Shown piece after piece: positions 57,896-64,000 of a DNA stretch of 64,000 nt. Made by a program: the position numbers and the translations under genes. This DNA is from a virus. The notes under the pieces are model-generated. The model saw only the letters and a list, made by a program, of their open reading frames with translations. It had not been told where the DNA came from and ran no database searches. Within the stretch, counting starts at the first letter, position 1. Every line of letters begins with the position of its first letter. The stretch is taken from the IMG/VR virus record IMGVR_UViG_3300046810_000170, positions 1 through 64,000 of that record; one strand, given 5' to 3'.

Positions 57896-58236
57896 CCAAC
57901 GTCTATTCGATCGACGTGAAAGTTTGGGCGACGGCTTACATCCGAGCGGCCACGCCGGAAGAGGCAGTCGAGAAGCTCCGCAAGCTCAGATATGAATGCC
58001 TGCAGATGCCAGTCGACGAGTTCGAAGTGGGCGAGGACCGTGTACCGGTCAGTGAACGCAGCTTCGACGATCCAGAGCTTCCGGAGCTGAGCCTAGCCAC
58101 AAATATGTCGGTGGACAGTGAGTACATCGACAGCGTGGCTCCGGATGAGCTAGAACTGTCACATGAGTCTTTGGGGGCCGAAGCAGACGCATCCTGCCAG
58201 GTGCATCAGGAGAATGGTTCTCCTGACTGGGCATAG
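57892..58236 (+). CDS. Small protein of unknown function
   Basis: 114 residues from ATG 57892 (ATGA overlap). NVYSIDVKVWATAYIRAATPEEAVEKLRKLR is a ferredoxin-like start common to phage proteins; the C-terminal half is acidic and loosely ordered (ELPELSLATNMSVDSEYIDS). Confidence 0.6.
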   Translation: MTNVYSIDVKVWATAYIRAATPEEAVEKLRKLRYECLQMPVDEFEVGEDRVPVSERSFDDPELPELSLATNMSVDSEYIDSVAPDELELSHESLGAEADASCQVHQENGSPDWA

Positions 58237-58299
58237 CCTGGTCCTCAAACTGGAGTTGAGCGATGTGGTTCTTACCCATCAACCTCACTCTTACGATAC

Positions 58300-58387
58300 G
58301 AAAAACCCGCACAGGCTGGCAGGCTGATGTGCGGGTCGTCTTCGTAATCTAAGAGCGGGGGGCAGGATTTCGGTCCTGTCCCTTGCT
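58300..58387 (-). ncRNA. Candidate small RNA with promoter and terminator
   Basis: On the minus strand: promoter (58393-58421), predicted start near 58386, stem GGGACAGGA/TCCTGCCCC region (arms 58359-58367 and 58374-58382, loop 6 nt, outer GAGC/GCTC), then ACCCGCAC/GTGCGGGT (58329-58336 and 58305-58312) followed by TTTTT. About 85 nt. No minus-strand gene lies downstream, so a free RNA is the simplest reading. The 58237-58451 gap has no protein gene. Confidence 0.55.
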
Positions 58388-58392
58388 CCAGC

Positions 58393-58421
58393 AATATAAT
58401 CAACGTTCACAGCCCTGGCAA
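58393..58421 (-). promoter_or_regulatory. Sigma70-like promoter of the candidate small RNA
   Basis: Minus strand TTGCCA (58421-58416), 17-nt spacer, TATATT (58398-58393). The -35 box lies inside the plus-strand terminator stem. Confidence 0.58.
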
Positions 58422-58436
58422 CCGCCGGGGCTTTTT
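58411..58436 (+). terminator. Terminator/ribosome-binding-site cassette, second copy
   Basis: AGCCCTGGC, AACC, GCCGGGGCT, TTTTT, then GTTTTGGAG and the ATG of the next gene. Copy of 56819-56845 with two or three changes. Confidence 0.85.
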
Positions 58437-58451
58437 GTTTTGGAGCCGAAA

Positions 58452-58988
58452 ATGGAACTAAACCAGGCAGCAATTGAAAAGGCAATCGTTGAAAGCGCGG
58501 TGGAGCGCCTTCTCGAAAATCGCGACTACACTCGCCAGATCGACGTCGAGTTCAAATCCCGCATCGACACTCTCTTCAAAGAACAGGCCGAAGTGCGGAT
58601 CCGTGCAGCAATCGACCAGGCGGTCGAAGATGGATTCGACCGTGAGTACCGGCGTGTCGATTCCTGGGGCCAACCACAGGGGGAGGCCACGACGATCCGG
58701 AAGCAGCTCGAAGACGCCGTCTCTGGTTACTGGGAGAAGAAGGTAGACAGTAACGGCAAGGAGACCAAAGACTCCTACAGTTCAGCCATGACCCGCGCTC
58801 AATACGTGATGCTCAAGGCTTGCGGTGAGGATTTCTCCAAACTTCTCAAAGCCGAAGCTGTCACAGTGACCGCCCACCTCAAGGATGGTCTCCGTGCTCA
58901 ACTCCGAGACTTCGTCGACAAGGCACTCAAGGACTTGTTCCATGTCAGGAGCCAGCAGGATCAGGCTGAAGGTCGGCATTATGGCTAA
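58452..58988 (+). CDS. Helical protein of unknown function
   Basis: 178 residues from ATG 58452 (TTTTGGAG in front). Almost entirely helical and charged (AAIEKAIVESAVERLLENRDYTRQIDVEFKSRIDTLFKEQAEVRIRAAIDQAV), with WGQPQGEATTIRKQLED in the middle. Related-looking proteins occur in other phages. Overlaps the alpha-CTD-like gene by 8 nt. Confidence 0.68.
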   Translation: MELNQAAIEKAIVESAVERLLENRDYTRQIDVEFKSRIDTLFKEQAEVRIRAAIDQAVEDGFDREYRRVDSWGQPQGEATTIRKQLEDAVSGYWEKKVDSNGKETKDSYSSAMTRAQYVMLKACGEDFSKLLKAEAVTVTAHLKDGLRAQLRDFVDKALKDLFHVRSQQDQAEGRHYG

Positions 58989-59349
58989 CACCTTCATCGA
59001 CACGCTCGAATTGAGCGTTCGAGCCGGTAACTTGCTGCGGAACAATGGTATTTCGACCGCTGAGCAGTTCCTGACAATTACCTGGCCTCTCGTGAAGAGT
59101 TGGAAGGGTGGCGGACAGCGAACCTGGTTCGAAATTCTCGATCTGCAGAAGATGGTTCATCGCGAGATCAAACGCGAGGAACAGCAGCGGCGCCGGGAAA
59201 CACTACCGGGGAGGGCGCTCATTGCCCTCCGCGCCATTAACGAACTCCTTCCCGAGCTGACCGAGAAGGGTTGGTTCGTTCGCCAGGACAGCAGGAACGG
59301 AAAGTACCGACTGGGTCGGTACGTTGTGACGGAGGATCTCGATGGGTGA
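58981..59349 (+). CDS. RNA polymerase alpha C-terminal-domain-like protein
   Basis: 122 residues from ATG 58981. Residues 6-60 (FIDTLELSVRAGNLLRNNGI, STAEQFLTITWPLVKSWKGGGQ) follow the alpha-CTD frame LSVRxxNxLxxxxIxxxxxL with two helix-hairpin-helix turns. The C-terminal half is basic (REIKREEQQRRRE) and new. It could replace or compete with host alpha-CTD at promoters, redirecting transcription. No catalytic polymerase parts are present. Confidence 0.75.
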   Translation: MANTFIDTLELSVRAGNLLRNNGISTAEQFLTITWPLVKSWKGGGQRTWFEILDLQKMVHREIKREEQQRRRETLPGRALIALRAINELLPELTEKGWFVRQDSRNGKYRLGRYVVTEDLDG

Positions 59350-59629
59350 AATGGCCGACGAAATGATCGACCGGATGATCTTCGGCGTGGCCCATGACCA
59401 CCGCCGCAGCCGGCGACGACCGACCTATCAATCTGGAAGCGGCGACTTCATGTGGAGATCGGCCGAGGGCCTGATCAACATGTACGACATGACGCCCGAG
59501 CATCGCGCTAACGCGATCGAGGTCTGCCGACGCAAGGGCAATTCCGGAAAATTGAAACAGCTGGAGCAGGTCCAGCGAGAAATGAGAAAGGCACGACCCC
59601 AAGACTTCGCAGAAGACATTCCCATCTAG
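59342..59629 (+). CDS. Small basic protein of unknown function
   Basis: 95 residues; starts 8 nt inside the previous gene. GEMADEMIDRMIFGVAHDHRRSRRRPTYQSGSGDF then a helix EHRANAIEVCRRKGNSGKLKQLEQVQREMR. Last gene before a terminator. Confidence 0.62.
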   Translation: MGEMADEMIDRMIFGVAHDHRRSRRRPTYQSGSGDFMWRSAEGLINMYDMTPEHRANAIEVCRRKGNSGKLKQLEQVQREMRKARPQDFAEDIPI

Positions 59630-59654
59630 GCCCGCCCCGAGCGGGCTTTTTTTT
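59630..59654 (+). terminator. Intrinsic terminator
   Basis: GCCCGC, CCCGA, GCGGGC, then eight T. Confidence 0.92.
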
Positions 59655-59658
59655 GCCC

Positions 59659-59673
59659 GAGTTCTCAGAACTC
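59659..59673. promoter_or_regulatory. Operator-like palindrome, copy 4
   Basis: GAGTTCTCAGAACTC, identical to 43579-43593 and again just past a terminator. A GTCCCC/GGGGAC hairpin (59690-59707) follows before the start of gene 59745. Confidence 0.65.
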
Positions 59674-59744
59674 CCGCCGATCACGGATTGTCCCCCAACA
59701 TGGGGACCAACTACCAAAATCACGCAACTTCATCAGGAGATCCC

Positions 59745-60608
59745 ATGAAGAAATTTTTCCTCGGCGCCATAGCGGCGCTGCTCATTTCTGTGCCTGCTCA
59801 TGCCGCAACCATCCGCCTCTGCACTGGCGCCGCGGATCAACCCTACGCCGCAGCTGGCGAACTCATCAAGGACGAAGCCAAGGGGAACGGCCTGGATGTC
59901 GAAGTCGTTAAAGATACTGGTGGTAGCTGGGGCAACGTCCAGCTCTCTCTCCAAGGCAAGTGCGATGCAATTATCGCCCAGCCCGATGCTCTTGCTTACC
60001 TCAAGCGAACCGAGCCGGCCAACGCCGCCAAGTTCCTGCCGATCGCTGACCTTCACCGTGAATATGCAACCGCAGTCTGCGGAAAAAATTCTGGCATTAC
60101 TGACATCGGGGGTCTCGAAAACGACGCGACCAAGTATTCGATCGCTCTTGGCGAGCGTGGCTCGGGCGCCTGGTTGATTTGGCAGAACTTCATCTCGGAG
60201 GACAGCGACTACTCTGGCGTCCGCCCCACTGCCGAAAGTGGTGATGATGCACTCTCGGCCGTCGCCAACGACCAGACGACGTGCGCACTGGTACCGGCTG
60301 CTCTCATCAACTCCGTAATGCGGTCGGCCGACGAGCTTTACAGCGACAACTTGGTCCTCGTCGGTGTCAACGACAAGGACTTCGACGACGCTCCGGATAG
60401 TCAGGGCAAGCCGCTCTACACCTACAGCAAGATCCCCTCGGGCACCTACCCGAAGCTGCAGGGCTGGTTCAGCGGCAAGTCGACCATCTCTTGGCTCGCC
60501 AAGGTCTACGTCAACAAGGACACGCTATCTGACGCCAATGTCCGCAAGACACTGATCCGGTCGGTCATGAAGGCTCGCCAGAACGTCGTCTCCAACTTCG
60601 GCTCCTAA
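59745..60608 (+). CDS. Periplasmic solute-binding protein-like (TAXI/TRAP type), phage-borne
   Basis: 287 residues from ATG 59745 (AGGAGA). Signal peptide KKFFLGAIAALLISVPAHAA. Mature part ATIRLCTGAADQPYAAAGELIKDEAKGNGLDVEVVKDTGGS follows the start of TAXI-type binding proteins, with DAIIAQPDALAYL, LGERGSGAWLIWQNF and TCALVPAALINSVM as the second lobe. No transporter genes are nearby. It may scavenge, block a receptor or change the periplasm. Own operator-like site and hairpin leader. Confidence 0.78.
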   Translation: MKKFFLGAIAALLISVPAHAATIRLCTGAADQPYAAAGELIKDEAKGNGLDVEVVKDTGGSWGNVQLSLQGKCDAIIAQPDALAYLKRTEPANAAKFLPIADLHREYATAVCGKNSGITDIGGLENDATKYSIALGERGSGAWLIWQNFISEDSDYSGVRPTAESGDDALSAVANDQTTCALVPAALINSVMRSADELYSDNLVLVGVNDKDFDDAPDSQGKPLYTYSKIPSGTYPKLQGWFSGKSTISWLAKVYVNKDTLSDANVRKTLIRSVMKARQNVVSNFGS

Positions 60609-60624
60609 CAACCGTCTCTGCGAT

Positions 60625-60646
60625 GGGCTCCCCCGTGGGGGAGCCC
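60625..60646 (+). terminator. GGGCTCCCC/GGGGAGCCC hairpin
   Basis: Perfect 9-bp stem, loop CGTG, 16 nt after the binding-protein stop. No T-run; same family as 44695-44714. Confidence 0.5.
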
Positions 60647-60679
60647 CTCATGGAGCCCGTTGGCTCAGAAGGGTAACTC

Positions 60680-60796
60680 ATGATTTTCGCAATCATCAAC
60701 AATCTGCCTGAGCTGGCGCTCGGGCTGTGCTGGACCAGCATGGTCTGGATCCTCCGTGGCAAGTGGGATCGACGCAAGTCGTTCCTAAAGTTCTAA
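60680..60796 (+). CDS. 38-residue protein with membrane-like segment
   Basis: ATG 60680 with GAAGGG. IFAIINNLPELALGLCWTSM then VWILRGKWDRRKSFLKF: hydrophobic N-terminal half, strongly basic end, as in small inner-membrane peptides. Unknown. Confidence 0.5.
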   Translation: MIFAIINNLPELALGLCWTSMVWILRGKWDRRKSFLKF

Positions 60797-60822
60797 AACC
60801 CAACATCATCAAGGAGATAAAT

Positions 60823-61272
60823 ATGTTTGGTATTCTGAAGAAAGTCGCTGGCGCTGCAACCAAGGAAGTCAAGGCTGAGTACGGCCAGAACAAGGACTTC
60901 CTCGAAGCGGTTCTCGCTGCATCTGCCCTCGTCGCCGCAGCTGATGGCGAAATCGAAGAGTCCGAGCGCCGTAAGGTGATCTCGATCATCTCGAACCACC
61001 CGACACTGTCCAAGCTCTACTCGACGCAGGTCATCGAGTCGACGGCCGAGACCATGTTCAAGCGTGCGAAGGACGCCTCCGGTCGCCAGATGCTGGCCCG
61101 CGAGCTCGACGACGTGAAGGGCAAGACGGATGGCGCCCAGATGGCAGAAGACGCCTACCTGATCGCTCTCGACATCGCCAACTCGGACGGCGAACAGGAA
61201 CCGGCGGAAGCCGATATCCTGAAGAAGCTCGCTGCCCGTCTCGGCGTCGACGCTGCCAAGTTCGAGTTCTGA
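60823..61272 (+). CDS. TerB-like protein
   Basis: 149 residues, AAGGAGA before ATG 60823. Two EF-like acidic loops of the TerB/DjlA family: AADGEIEESERRKVISII and ANSDGEQEPAEADILKKLAARL. TerB proteins bind metal and belong to tellurite/stress systems; phage carriers are known, the function is not. Single-gene unit with its own terminator. Confidence 0.82.
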   Translation: MFGILKKVAGAATKEVKAEYGQNKDFLEAVLAASALVAAADGEIEESERRKVISIISNHPTLSKLYSTQVIESTAETMFKRAKDASGRQMLARELDDVKGKTDGAQMAEDAYLIALDIANSDGEQEPAEADILKKLAARLGVDAAKFEF

Positions 61273-61299
61273 TCCTCCCAAAATCAGAATGACCGCAGA

Positions 61300-61330
61300 G
61301 GCCACCCCATCCGGGTGGCCTTTTTCTTTT
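61300..61330 (+). terminator. Terminator after the terB-like gene
   Basis: GGCCACCC, CATCC, GGGTGGCC, then TTTTTCTTTT, followed by GAGGAG of the next gene, again the terminator/ribosome-binding-site layout. Confidence 0.92.
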
Positions 61331-61344
61331 AGCGAGGAGCTCCC

Positions 61345-62148
61345 ATGAAAATCACCGTCTGGAATGTCATCAGCTACAATGATTGGGTCGGCTTCACGAC
61401 CAACACGTTCACCAAGAAGTCCGAAGCGGAAGCCGAGTTTCGCAGCCGTGTAGAGAGCGATTGGGAGAACCACAAATCGGAACCATTCCCAGCCTCCGTC
61501 GATGAGGCTTACGCCGCGCTCCTCGAGCTCGACGACTACAAAGATCAGCACTCGCTCGAGGACGTCGAGCTGGACTTCACGTCTGCAAGGGTTTCCCGAC
61601 GAGAAATGTTCTCACCCCTCGAAATGGAGGCGGCGCTCTGCTCCTGGGAGTGGATGTTCGAGAACCCGAAACACAAGATCTTCCACGGCGTCTGGGAAGG
61701 CCTCGGCTACGCCGCTATGCGGATGTGCTCGCAGCAGGCCGGCACGATCGTGCTCGCCGTCCACGATCGGATGACTGAGCTCGATTACGAGTTCGTGGAG
61801 GCATACGACTGGGAGTTCGTCCCGGCGGTTCTCATTCGTCTCGACTGGAAGAAGCTCGCCATGGACAACCAATATGCCGGCGAGGCCTACCAGCCAGACA
61901 TCGACGCGATCTTCCAGGACATGCTCACGAGCGACCCTGATCGGTTCGAGCACAACGATCCTCGCACGACCTGGCTGAACCAGGCCCGCGCCGCTGCGAA
62001 GCGTCTCTGGGGCTATCCTGAGCTCCTGAACGAACACCCCGAACTTTTCGAGTCTGCATTCGAGGAAGGGCAGAAGGCTGCCGATTTCGTCGAAGAGCTC
62101 GGCAAGGATCTCAACCTCACCTCCGTCAAAGATTGGAACGGCCACTAA
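61345..62148 (+). CDS. Protein of unknown function
   Basis: 267 residues, GAGGAGC before ATG 61345. KITVWNVISYNDWVGFTTNTFTKKSEAEAEFRSRVESDW; the middle is helical; tryptophan-rich and acidic overall. No family recognised. It heads the last operon in the window with three small genes and RtcB. Confidence 0.68.
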   Translation: MKITVWNVISYNDWVGFTTNTFTKKSEAEAEFRSRVESDWENHKSEPFPASVDEAYAALLELDDYKDQHSLEDVELDFTSARVSRREMFSPLEMEAALCSWEWMFENPKHKIFHGVWEGLGYAAMRMCSQQAGTIVLAVHDRMTELDYEFVEAYDWEFVPAVLIRLDWKKLAMDNQYAGEAYQPDIDAIFQDMLTSDPDRFEHNDPRTTWLNQARAAAKRLWGYPELLNEHPELFESAFEEGQKAADFVEELGKDLNLTSVKDWNGH

Positions 62149-62540
62149 TGACCCAACTACAACTCGGCTTCGCCTCATTCCAGGATGGCACGTTCGAGCT
62201 GATCGTCAGTGATCAGAAAAATTATAAGGAAATCACGCTCAAGGGCTCGATGGAAGGCAACCCTTCGCTCGAGGAAATCGACGCGATCCTTCCTACCTGC
62301 GTCTTCGTAAACGCCGAAAGTCCGGAACTACCCAGCGGCTGGTGCCGGATGTTGCTCGAGGCGAATGCGAGCCTGACACGCGAGGATGGTTTCATCAACG
62401 ACGAAGCAGACGGCTACTTACTCGAGGCCGTCGATCAGATCGCGGATCCTGCCCAGGACGACGACTGCACGCTTTACCTCTTCACCCAGTCCCAGCTGCT
62501 CAAGCTGATGCGGACGATCACTCAGAAGGAGACAGCATGA
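62148..62540 (+). CDS. Protein of unknown function
   Basis: 130 residues; ATG shares a base with the previous stop (TAATG). TQLQLGFASFQDGTFELIVSDQKNYKEITLKGSMEGNPSLEEIDA; acidic alpha/beta. Coupled to both neighbours. Confidence 0.62.
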   Translation: MTQLQLGFASFQDGTFELIVSDQKNYKEITLKGSMEGNPSLEEIDAILPTCVFVNAESPELPSGWCRMLLEANASLTREDGFINDEADGYLLEAVDQIADPAQDDDCTLYLFTQSQLLKLMRTITQKETA

Positions 62541-62884
62541 GCCGCACATACCGCAAGGGTGACATCGTCACCATCCGCGCCGTCGTCGAGCGACATTACG
62601 ACGCCGAGGTCAACCACATTGGTGGCCAGGTCTCGATCAAGGTCGAAGACCATCACCAGACGATCTTCGTGAAGCCTGAGCAGCTCACGATCCAGATCCC
62701 GTTCTTCGCTCCAGGTGAGCGAGTCCAGAAGATCAACAGCGGTCGAACGCCGATCAGGGGCACCGTCGTCGCGAACAGCGAGGACTCTGTCTGGGTCAAG
62801 TTCGACACCGGCAAGCACGGCACGGTTCCAGCGAACGAGCTCGAGGCGCTCGAGGGGAGGGGCCTCGATGTGGCTGCGGCTTGA
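62537..62884 (+). CDS. Protein with two KOW/SH3-like segments
   Basis: 115 residues from ATG 62537 (ATGA overlap). Two related halves: YRKGDIVTIRAVVERHYDAE..VKPEQL and FAPGERVQKINSGRTPIRGTVVANSEDSVWVKFDTG..VPANEL, each a small barrel of the kind that binds RNA or protein. Confidence 0.65.
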   Translation: MSRTYRKGDIVTIRAVVERHYDAEVNHIGGQVSIKVEDHHQTIFVKPEQLTIQIPFFAPGERVQKINSGRTPIRGTVVANSEDSVWVKFDTGKHGTVPANELEALEGRGLDVAAA

Positions 62885-63146
62885 TGATGCCGAGCGACTC
62901 CTCGTGCTCGAAGGGCTCGCTCAATTACCAGGGGCTGACGTTGGAGCACTCATCGAACGTCTTAACGAGCCACCTGATCCTGATACCGCGGCCTTCGCCG
63001 CAGCTGTCAAGACCGATGATGAGCTCGAGGTCGACGTCGACACGGTCATCTCTCGCGGCGACGACGGCGCTTTCGTCATGGCATGGGTCTACGTGACCAA
63101 CGAAGAGGCCGGTGTAGAAACTCCGGAAGAGGAACACGACAATTGA
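62868..63146 (+). CDS. Small acidic protein of unknown function
   Basis: 92 residues from ATG 62868 (GGGGAGGGG). WLRLDDAERLLVLEGLAQLP then GADVGALIERL; acidic C-terminus. Overlaps the previous gene by 17 nt and RtcB by 4. Confidence 0.6.
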   Translation: MWLRLDDAERLLVLEGLAQLPGADVGALIERLNEPPDPDTAAFAAAVKTDDELEVDVDTVISRGDDGAFVMAWVYVTNEEAGVETPEEEHDN

Positions 63147-64000
63147 TTACCGGACACACCCTTATTGAATGGGGCTTCCCGAAAGGACCTGCGTTCGCTG
63201 AGGCACTCGCGTCTGCTCAGTTCATGGAGAGACAAGGTCGAGGGTTCGAGGATATCAAGTTCATAATCATGGCTCAGGCGCCGAAGACGCCCCCTGAGCT
63301 CATCCTGCGGACCAATTCCATCCCGTTCGGCCAGTTCATCGAACCGGAGACTGACGACGAGCTCCTGAACACGACCTCGGTCCTGACCCACATGGACGCG
63401 CTCGTGCGGACCCCGACGATCGAGCGTGCGGCAGTGATGCCTGACGCTTGCCCCTCGGGCTCGGCTCTCGGCACGATCCCCGTGGGCGGCGTCGTCGCAA
63501 CGAAGGGCGCGATCCATCCTGGCTTCCACTCGGCAGACATCTGCTGCTCGATGTTCATCTCGGTGTTCAAGCGCCAGGAAGACGTCAGCAAGGTGCTCGA
63601 TGCGGCTATGAGGGTCACTCACTTCGGCCCTGGTGGACGCCCATCACCGATCCGGTGGAACGACGAGCTCAACAAGCTGGCTGGTGCCTTCGACCGCAAC
63701 CCATTCCTGAAGGGCCTCGAGCAGTTCGCTCTGAACCATTTCATGACCCAGGGCGATGGTAACCACTTCCTCTTCGTCGGCCGGCTTCAGTCGACGGGCG
63801 AGCTCGCTGTCGTCACCCACCACGGCTCCCGCGGTCTCGGCGCCCAGCTCTACAAGCGGGGTAAGGCGGCAGCTGAACGGCATACAAAGATCCACGCTCC
63901 TCGGGTACCGGCACACAACGCTTGGCTCCCCGCCGACACCCAGGTCGGTGACGATTACTGGGCAGCTCTGCAGTCGATCCGTCAGTGGACGAAGATGAAC
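63143..64000 (+). CDS. rtcB: RtcB-like RNA ligase (3' end outside window)
   Basis: 286 residues visible; TTG 63143 overlaps the previous stop (TTGA), with GAGGAA in front. RtcB marks: MPDACPSGSALGTIPVGG, the metal/guanylylation motif D132-x-x-C135 in SADICCSMFIS, GDGNHFLFVG and THHGSRGLG. It joins 2',3'-cyclic phosphate to 5'-OH RNA ends using GTP and manganese; in phages it may mend tRNAs cut by host anticodon nucleases. The usual PDxH is PDAC here, an oddity near the active site. The reading frame is open to the right edge. Confidence 0.88.
   Translation, partial: MITGHTLIEWGFPKGPAFAEALASAQFMERQGRGFEDIKFIIMAQAPKTPPELILRTNSIPFGQFIEPETDDELLNTTSVLTHMDALVRTPTIERAAVMPDACPSGSALGTIPVGGVVATKGAIHPGFHSADICCSMFISVFKRQEDVSKVLDAAMRVTHFGPGGRPSPIRWNDELNKLAGAFDRNPFLKGLEQFALNHFMTQGDGNHFLFVGRLQSTGELAVVTHHGSRGLGAQLYKRGKAAAERHTKIHAPRVPAHNAWLPADTQVGDDYWAALQSIRQWTKMN

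Noticed and set aside
58340-58390. tRNA 3' half ending in CCA (GGGGCAGGATTTCGGTCCTGTCCC...TCCA) as an attachment site
   Set aside because: Loop is six bases, not seven, and the 5' acceptor strand is absent; the minus-strand promoter and terminator explain the structure better.
1-64000. CRISPR arrays or insertion sequences
   Set aside because: No regular spacer-repeat pattern and no transposase-like protein; the tandem repeats found are two to three units only.
1-64000. Integrase, PurZ or DNA polymerase genes
   Set aside because: Looked for because of the partition locus, nucleotide hydrolases and primase; none is present in this window, though the genome continues on both sides.

Overview
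The window is a 64-kb piece of a tailed-phage genome (siphovirus-type) that very probably infects a member of the Hyphomicrobiales/Rhizobiales. The evidence is a complete head and tail module with a lambda-type terminase, a tape-measure protein of 1791 residues, a programmed -1 frameshift in the tail assembly chaperone, lambda J/I/K/L/M-like tail-tip genes and a full lysis cassette. Several small genes are of types familiar from rhizobial plasmids and chromosomes (a partition ATPase with its small partner, a DUF982-like protein, an HTH protein, zinc-ribbon proteins). Both edges cut genes (an SbcC/Rad50-like protein on the left, an RtcB-like RNA ligase on the right), so the genome is longer. 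No DNA polymerase or integrase lies in the window. All function names rest on motif reading and family memory; no database search was run.

Layout. (1) 1-6.54 kb, plus strand: SbcC-like ATPase, small HTH protein, three nucleotide-pool phosphohydrolases (HD family, dATP/dGTP diphosphohydrolase-like, MazG-like), then nrdB and nrdA, closed by a bidirectional terminator. (2) 6.55-8.15 kb, minus: nested spanins, SAR endolysin, holin, XhlA-like protein, preceded by a repeat-bearing control region and a 53-residue ribbon-helix-helix-like gene. (3) 8.3-17.7 kb, minus: distal tail and tail tip. (4) 17.6-19.06 kb: a rhizobial-plasmid-type HTH gene, a structured intergenic region and a secreted small protein, all looking like later insertions. 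(5) 19.05-32 kb, minus: tape measure, chaperones, tail tube, connectors, capsid, decoration protein, protease/scaffold. (6) 32-36.7 kb, minus: tail-fibre and collagen-like genes placed inside the head module. (7) 36.7-40.3 kb, minus: portal and large terminase. (8) 40.4-43.4 kb, plus: possible small terminase and a primase-helicase. (9) 43.4-64 kb, plus: dense small accessory genes joined by 1-4 nt overlaps, including six paralogues of one family, a metallopeptidase, glutaredoxin, ParA-type partition locus with palindromic repeats, PAPS-reductase-like protein, an RNA polymerase alpha-CTD look-alike, a periplasmic binding protein, a TerB-like protein and RtcB.

How it may work together: virion genes run leftwards from about 40.3 kb, while metabolism and accessory genes run rightwards on either side. 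Nucleotide salvage/cleansing plus ribonucleotide reductase, a glutaredoxin and the primase-helicase supply replication. The ParA/adaptor pair with TGCGTCAACG repeats suggests that the phage can be kept as a plasmid-like prophage. The most interesting unexplained elements are this partition locus, a candidate minus-strand small RNA at 58.3 kb with promoter and terminator, a recurring AGTTCTnAGAACT operator-like palindrome at four sites, tandem repeats next to the primase-helicase, and the six-copy gene family whose conserved C-terminal codons carry the ribosome-binding site of the next gene.
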